The notes below the pieces were generated by a model, which ran no database searches, was not told the origin of the DNA, and saw nothing but the letters and a program-made list of their open reading frames with translations. A stretch of DNA of 64,000 bases from JAIPEI01 sp964443135 (GTDB taxonomy: Bacteria > Desulfobacterota > DSM-4660 > Desulfatiglandales > HGW-15): contig CAYUBQ010000016.1 of assembly GCA_964443135.1 (NCBI GenBank), positions 3,656 through 67,655 of the forward strand, given 5' to 3'. A program made the translations under genes and the position numbers. Position 1 is the first letter of the stretch. Each line of letters starts with the position of its first letter. Shown piece after piece: positions 59,374 through 64,000 of the stretch.

Positions 59374-60010
59374 GGACGCTCCCTCCATGCGCGAGCCCGC
59401 CCGGTGCGGCCAGGTGCTCCTCCAGCACGGCCCGGAGCGCAGCCGTGCGGCCGTGGTAGAAGTGATCCGCGCCCGGGATCACGCGGAAGGCCGCCTTCGG
59501 GTTCCAACGCGGGAGGAGTGTCTCCACGTGGGATGCGCCGGCGATCTCGTCCCGCTCGCCCGTGACCACCAGGCCGACCCTGGGATCGAGCCCCAGGAAG
59601 GAGAAGTCCATGAAGTCCACCGGCGGGGAGACCATGACCACGTCCCTGATCTCCGGCATCCGGCCCAGGACCTTCGCGTTCACCCAGGTGCCGAAGGAGT
59701 AGCCGGCCAGGTGGATCGCGCTCGAACCGGATGCGGCCAGCAGGTCGGCCGCGTGCCGGACATCCTCCGTCTCGCCCTCGCCGTTCTCGAAACGTCCTTC
59801 GCTGCCGCCCGTGCCGCGGAAGTTGAACCGGAGCGTGGCGAACCCGGCCCGGGCATAGGCGTCCACCAGGGCCTCGACCACGTCGTTGTGCATGTCCCCG
59901 CCGTACAGGGGGTGGGGATGGGTGACAACCACCCCTCCGGCACCCGGTCTTCGGCCGAGCAGCCCCTCCAGGCTCAGGGGGCCGGCCGGTATGCGAACCG
60001 CCTCCTCCAT
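59363..60010 (-). CDS. alpha/beta hydrolase (dienelactone hydrolase-like)
   Basis: A 215-residue hydrolase. HPHPLYGGDMHNDVV, FNFRGTGGSEG, nucleophile elbow GYSFG, and C-terminal His in GADHFYHG. This is the YsgA/COG2945 type of small hydrolases. Substrate unknown. Its last eleven bases overlap the protease start, so the two are likely co-translated. Confidence 0.85.
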   Translation of the reverse strand: MEEAVRIPAGPLSLEGLLGRRPGAGGVVVTHPHPLYGGDMHNDVVEALVDAYARAGFATLRFNFRGTGGSEGRFENGEGETEDVRHAADLLAASGSSAIHLAGYSFGTWVNAKVLGRMPEIRDVVMVSPPVDFMDFSFLGLDPRVGLVVTGERDEIAGASHVETLLPRWNPKAAFRVIPGADHFYHGRTAALRAVLEEHLAAPGGLAHGGSVHGD

Positions 60011-60087
60011 CGTCCCGCGTTCCTTCCCTTTCCCTCTCGAAACCTCCGGATGGCCGTCCGGCAACGGCATTCCGACCCTCGTGCGCG

Positions 60088-60720
60088 CTACCTGAGCCAG
60101 GGATTGGTCCGGCGCTCCTCCTCGATGGTGGAGGAGGGACGCATGCCGTAGTCGTGGCCCGGCCAGACCTTCGTCTCCCCCGGGAGGCCGAGGAGGCGGG
60201 TTCGAATGGACTCCATGAACTGCTGGGCCGACGCCCCCGGCAGATCGGTCCGTCCCACCGCTCCCACGAACAGCGTGTCCCCGGTGAACAGGTTCCCATC
60301 GCCCAGCAGGCAGATGCCGCCCGGGCTGTGGCCCGGGGTGTGAATGACATCCAGGGTCACGGACCCCGCCTGCACCCGGTCACCGTCCTCCACGTGCTCA
60401 TCGGCCGGGGGGGACGGGGTGAACCCCATCTGGCGCGCCATCTGCCGCCCCTCGGCGGAGTTGAACAGCTGGTCGTCCATCGGGTGCATCACGATCTTCG
60501 CCCCGGTCAGCTCCTGCATCCGGGCGTTCCCGCAGGTGTGATCCGGATGGCCGTGGGTGTTGACGATACGGCTCGCGTGAAGGCCCAGCTCCCCGATCCG
60601 AGCGTTGATGCGGTCCTCGTCCCCGGCCGGGTCGATGACCAGACACTCCTTGGATTCCGGACAGCCCACCAGGTAGCAGAAGACCTCCATGAACCCCACC
60701 TTGATCTGCTCCAAAATCAT
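60088..60720 (-). CDS. metallo-beta-lactamase fold hydrolase, glyoxalase II-like
   Basis: A 210-residue protein. THGHPDHTCGN carries the zinc-binding HxHxDH, plus HTPGHSPGG and FTGDTLF, and a C-terminal His in WPGHDYG. Resembles hydroxyacylglutathione hydrolase-like enzymes; it lacks the long C-terminal domain of true glyoxalase II, so it probably hydrolyses a different thioester. GGAG precedes ATG 60720. Confidence 0.85.
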   Translation of the reverse strand: MILEQIKVGFMEVFCYLVGCPESKECLVIDPAGDEDRINARIGELGLHASRIVNTHGHPDHTCGNARMQELTGAKIVMHPMDDQLFNSAEGRQMARQMGFTPSPPADEHVEDGDRVQAGSVTLDVIHTPGHSPGGICLLGDGNLFTGDTLFVGAVGRTDLPGASAQQFMESIRTRLLGLPGETKVWPGHDYGMRPSSTIEEERRTNPWLR

Positions 60721-60805
60721 GTCGTTTCTCCGCTGAACGTCCGTTCCTCGTGCAATCGATCACCCCGACCGGCGAGACCAAGAGCGGCCGGTCTGGAATG
60801 TCCTC

Positions 60806-62179
60806 TCACTCGAACGGGAAAAAGTTCTCGTGTATGGCGCAAACGGCGTCTTTCAGGTCCCGGTTCCGCACGATGAAGTAGAGCGCGACCCGGGACGGTC
60901 CGAACGAGATCATCTCGACGTTCACCCCGCTCTCCGCCACCGCCGTGAAGCACCGGGCCGCGATGCCCTTTCCCGTACCCAGGCCCTCGCCCACCAGCGA
61001 GACCAGGGCCACGTCCTCGGTCTTTTCGAGCTTCCGATAGGGCCTGGGACGGAGCTCCTCCAGGGCCGAACGGCCGTCCTCCAAGTCTTTGCGGGCGAGC
61101 AGGATGCTGATGCAGGTCTGGGAGGTCACCACGGACTTGATATTGATGCCCGCCTCGGTGAGCCGGTTGGCCACGAGCCCCAGGATGCCCGGCCGGGCCC
61201 CGACCCCGGAGGCGTGGACCTTCAGGATGCCGATGTCCGTGTCGTGGGCCACGCTCTTGATGATGCGCCTGGACCTGCTCCTCCCGGCGGTGATCCGGCT
61301 GCCGGGCCCGTCGGGGTCGAGTGTGTTCTTGATCACGATCTCCAGCCGGGCGCTCCTCAGGGGCTCCACGGTCCGGGGGTGGAGAATCTTGGCACCGAAG
61401 TAGGAAAGCTCGGCCGCCTCGTCGTAGGAGAGGGACGGGATCAGGCGGGCGCGAGGCACGAGACCCGGATCGGCACTCATGTACCCGTCCACGTCCTTCC
61501 AGACCTCCAGCACGTCCGACTTCAGTCCGGCGGCGACCACGGCGGCGGCGTAGTCGCTGCCTCCGCGCCCGAAGGTGGTGACGTCCCCCTGTCCGCTCAC
61601 CCCGTAGAAACCGGGGACAAAAACGACGTTCTGCCTGCCCACGCTTGGAAGGAGACGGGTCCTCAGGTTCTTCGCCGTCCTGCGGAGATCGGCCGTGGCG
61701 TCCCCGTACTTGCCGTCCGTGAGCATCCCGATGCGATGGGGCATGAGGCAGTCGGCCTCCACGTGCCGGCTTTTGAGGGCGGCGGTCAGGAGCTCGGCGG
61801 AGAACCGCTCCCCGTAGCTGCTGATCATGTCGAGCATCCGCCTCGTGACCTCCCGGGTGAAGTTCAGCCCGTAGTAGAATCGCTCGAGCTCCCGGAGCAT
61901 CCGATCGAGCTCCCTCGCATACGGGTTGACCGCGCTCTCCCGCTGAAACACGTGGCGCGCCGTGCCCAAATGCTTCTTCCTCAGACCCGTAACGATCTCC
62001 GGGATCCTGCTCTCGTCCGCGAGCGCATCCCGGGTGCCCTGAACGAGAAAGTCGGTGACTCCGTTGAGCGCGGAAACCACCACCACGTTTCCGCGCCCGC
62101 GCTCCGCCACGAGGTCGAGTATCCGGGCGATGTTCTTTCGGCCCTTGAGGCACCCTCCCCCGATCTTGATCACCTTCAT
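60806..62179 (-). CDS. aspartate kinase
   Basis: A 457-residue enzyme of amino acid synthesis (lysine, threonine, methionine). Nucleotide-binding start KVIKIGGGCLKG (KIGGG in place of KFGGT), TFGRGGSDYAA, VWKDVDGYMSADP, and two ACT domains (residues about 310-457, VGARPGILGLVANRLTEAG-like and SLVGEGLGTG). Its length and ACT pair fit ThrA/LysC-type monofunctional forms. ATG overlaps the thioesterase stop (ATGA). Confidence 0.88.
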   Translation of the reverse strand: MKVIKIGGGCLKGRKNIARILDLVAERGRGNVVVVSALNGVTDFLVQGTRDALADESRIPEIVTGLRKKHLGTARHVFQRESAVNPYARELDRMLRELERFYYGLNFTREVTRRMLDMISSYGERFSAELLTAALKSRHVEADCLMPHRIGMLTDGKYGDATADLRRTAKNLRTRLLPSVGRQNVVFVPGFYGVSGQGDVTTFGRGGSDYAAAVVAAGLKSDVLEVWKDVDGYMSADPGLVPRARLIPSLSYDEAAELSYFGAKILHPRTVEPLRSARLEIVIKNTLDPDGPGSRITAGRSRSRRIIKSVAHDTDIGILKVHASGVGARPGILGLVANRLTEAGINIKSVVTSQTCISILLARKDLEDGRSALEELRPRPYRKLEKTEDVALVSLVGEGLGTGKGIAARCFTAVAESGVNVEMISFGPSRVALYFIVRNRDLKDAVCAIHENFFPFE

Positions 62180-62730
62180 TCCGGGTTCTCCTGACCGGCC
62201 TTTCGACCTGCGCCAAGCCCGCCCTCAGGTCCGGACGGCAAATCCGAAAATCGCTCGAAGAGCGACTCCATGTCCGCCTTGAGATGGTCCGGGATCAAGG
62301 CGAGCTTGTCCTCGGAGAGCTCCACGAACTCCCCCCTGCTGTAGGCGAGCCGGGTGCCGTCCTCGGCGAGCACGTCCGCCTGGACCAGGATCCGGGGAAA
62401 GGGGGACTCCTTTCCCAGCTTCCCCTGCACGGTGAGGGGGGCCTCGATCGGGACCGGTTTCAGATACCTCACCTCCATCTTTCGGGTGAGGAAGAAGACG
62501 CGGCGGAAGTAGATGATGGTCCACGACATGATCTCGTCCATCAGGGTGGAGATGATGCCCCCGTGCGCGATGCCCTCCCACCCCACGCGGTACTTGTCCA
62601 GGGTGACATCCGCGCAGACCGCATCTCCGGCGGTGTAGAACTGGAGGTTCAACCCGAACGGGTTGTCCGTTCCGCAGGCGAAGCAGTGATGCCCCTGCGG
62701 CTTGGGAATCGGGATCCTGGGCTCACTCAT
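62176..62730 (-). CDS. PaaI-type hotdog thioesterase
   Basis: A 184-residue hotdog-fold protein. Signature HGGIISTLMDEIMSW, and the N-terminal motif CFACGTDNPFGLNL of the acyl-CoA thioesterase subgroup. Hydrolyses an unknown acyl-CoA. The extra C-terminal 30 residues are Gly- and Lys-rich. Translationally coupled to aspartate kinase, an unusual pairing. Confidence 0.85.
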   Translation of the reverse strand: MSEPRIPIPKPQGHHCFACGTDNPFGLNLQFYTAGDAVCADVTLDKYRVGWEGIAHGGIISTLMDEIMSWTIIYFRRVFFLTRKMEVRYLKPVPIEAPLTVQGKLGKESPFPRILVQADVLAEDGTRLAYSRGEFVELSEDKLALIPDHLKADMESLFERFSDLPSGPEGGLGAGRKAGQENPE

Positions 62731-62810
62731 GGAAAATGCCTTTCTTTCACGCAACGAGCGGCAGATCAACATCATCCGAACACGAGATCCGCCGCTGAGA
62801 TGTCCACAGA

Positions 62811-63668
62811 TCAAGCGGTCCTGCCGCGAACCGCCAGGGTGTGCCACACCCCGTCCCGGTCCCACTCGCGAACGATCTCCATTCCCATCCCCCGCAGGCG
62901 GTCCTTCAAGGCCCGGGCCTGGGTTCTCATCAATCCGGAGAACACGATCCACCTTCGATTCAAAAAAGGCCCGCGATCCGACAGACGCCGAATCACCTCG
63001 TAATGGATGTTGGCCAGGACCAGATCGCCGGACCTGTCCAAGGCGTCCTCGGCGGAACACACCAGGGTCTGCACCCTGGATTCGAGCCCGTTCATCCGCA
63101 CGTTTCGATCGGCTGTGCGGACGCAGAGCGGGTTCAGGTCCACGGCCACGACGCGATCGGCGCCCAGAAGCGCGGCGGCCACCGCAAGCACGCCGGTTCC
63201 CGTACCCAGGTCCAGGACGCTTTTGGGCGCTTCCTCCCGCCACAGCCACGACAAGGCCTCCAGGCAGTCCCGGGTGGTCGGGTGGAGGCCGGAGCCGAAC
63301 ACCACGCCGGGGTCGAGGAGCACCCGGAGGGAGGTCCCCCGCAGGGGCTCCAGCGCAAGCCAGGCGGGACAGATCTCGAAATCGCCCACCTGAAACCGTT
63401 CGAACCGCTCCCCCAGCCACTCCTCGTAGGTGAACCGATGGCCCTCCACGTACTGCAGGCCCGCGTGGTCCCCCACCATCCGCAGAACCGGGGCCTCGGC
63501 CGGCTCCGAGAAAAACAGGAAGGAGGACGTCCCCTCCACCCAGTTCCCGAGGAAGGCCCGCCCCAGGCGGTCCTCGGCCTCCACGGGCACAAGACCCTCC
63601 ACGCAGTATACGTGCAGCCGTTCAGGGGGGGCGGCGGGGGGGCCGCCGCCCCCGATGTCGCGTATCAT
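62811..63668 (-). CDS. prmA: ribosomal protein L11 methyltransferase-like protein
   Basis: A 285-residue SAM-dependent methyltransferase. Motif I is VLDLGTGTGVLAVAAALLGA, motif IV VLANIHYEVI with NIxY-type, and LDPGVVFGSGLHPTTRDCLE as the PrmA signature (short parts: FGSGLHPTT). Acts on L11 lysines. Start ATG 63668 with AAGGACGG upstream. Lies just downstream of the rRNA operon end. Confidence 0.85.
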   Translation of the reverse strand: MIRDIGGGGPPAAPPERLHVYCVEGLVPVEAEDRLGRAFLGNWVEGTSSFLFFSEPAEAPVLRMVGDHAGLQYVEGHRFTYEEWLGERFERFQVGDFEICPAWLALEPLRGTSLRVLLDPGVVFGSGLHPTTRDCLEALSWLWREEAPKSVLDLGTGTGVLAVAAALLGADRVVAVDLNPLCVRTADRNVRMNGLESRVQTLVCSAEDALDRSGDLVLANIHYEVIRRLSDRGPFLNRRWIVFSGLMRTQARALKDRLRGMGMEIVREWDRDGVWHTLAVRGRTA

Positions 63669-63758
63669 TCCAGCCGTCCTTCGGGGTTCAGGAATGCGGC
63701 GGAAAGACGATCCTCCCGGATCACTGCATGAAAGCCGCCGCACGTGGACCGAGCGCCC

Positions 63759-63788
63759 AATGTAGGTTCCCGGTCGCGCAAAAGTCAA
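63759..63788 (-). promoter_or_regulatory. sigma70-type promoter of prmA
   Basis: Minus strand TTGACT (63783-63788), 18-base spacer, TACATT (63759-63764). Leader about 85 bases. Confidence 0.55.
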
Positions 63789-63862
63789 GGGGCGCCCGAG
63801 AAAATCGGGTCCGTCCGCACGGCCGCCGCCGTGGCCGGAGGAAAAGGGGGTTCGCCTCCCAC

Positions 63863-63899
63863 AAAAAAAAGGCCCCTCGCTCATGCGAAGGGCCTTTTT
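63863..63899 (-). terminator. rRNA operon terminator
   Basis: Minus strand: arms AAAAAGGCCC... and matching GGGCCTTTTT around GCGA/TCGC with a TCAT-type loop, followed by a run of eight T. It ends the 5S rRNA transcript. Confidence 0.85.
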
Positions 63900-63905
63900 G
63901 AAGAT

Positions 63906-64000
<95 letters not shown>

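Overview
The window is a high-GC bacterial chromosome segment that most likely comes from an anaerobic Desulfobacterota (former Deltaproteobacteria) species. The best clue is the block at 48008-51999: hemB with two SPASM radical-SAM proteins and an Lrp-like siroheme decarboxylase subunit, which is the alternative (Ahb) heme pathway of sulfate reducers and archaea. A PurS-PurL fusion, a sigma54/NtrC regulator next to a branched-chain-type ABC operon, CstA beside an ArsA-type ATPase, and an AmmeMemoRadiSam B protein also fit. The window ends inside a 5S rRNA gene on the minus strand and contains one 100-N assembly gap (44858-44957).

Layout. 1-7043: two paralogous single-domain response regulators (616-1143 and 5883-6404), a cytoplasmic histidine kinase, a Memo-family protein, an M50 membrane protease, a one-domain asparaginase-like protein, a Cys/His-containing membrane protein and a nitroreductase. 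7127-17157: a liv-type ABC uptake operon ending in an acyl-CoA synthetase, preceded by a 57-residue stand-alone Fis-type HTH protein behind a sigma54 promoter, and by an NtrC/histidine kinase pair. 17548-22197: an MFS transporter, a PEP-synthase-like phosphotransferase of unknown substrate, an ABC-permease gene remnant and a VapBC toxin-antitoxin pair. 22230-31237: two ABC-2 type exporters, a CrtQ/CrtO-like glycosyltransferase-acyltransferase pair, tRNA-Leu(UAA), a PHP phosphoesterase and a transglutaminase-like protein. 31522-39198: a DUF151 nuclease-family protein, plsB, valS and a very acidic repeat protein. 39446-44476: tRNA-Arg(CCG), an AT-rich HicBA pair, and a cstA-membrane protein-small protein-ArsA cluster. 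44960-51999: TPR, MATE and heme genes. 52040-63668: a ClpX-like ATPase, purSL-purQ, an HtrA protease, hydrolases, aspartate kinase, thioesterase and prmA, then the rRNA terminator and 5S rRNA.

The most unusual feature is a dispersed, MITE-like element of 102-104 bp. Seven full copies (1141, 3242, 5783, 39693, 41535, 42054, 50611) and one half copy (39575) lie between genes. The two ends are imperfect inverted repeats that begin with TGA, and the whole unit is an imperfect palindrome. In two copies the end base triplets are the stop codons of adjacent genes, and both paralogous response regulators end this way in the same orientation. I do not recognise the element.

Functional links. The NtrC/kinase pair, the sigma54 promoter and the mini-HTH protein suggest regulated uptake and CoA activation of a small, possibly aromatic or branched, acid. 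The ahb cluster makes heme b from siroheme. The CrtQ/CrtO pair with an ABC exporter suggests an acylated glycolipid or glyco-terpenoid that is made and exported.
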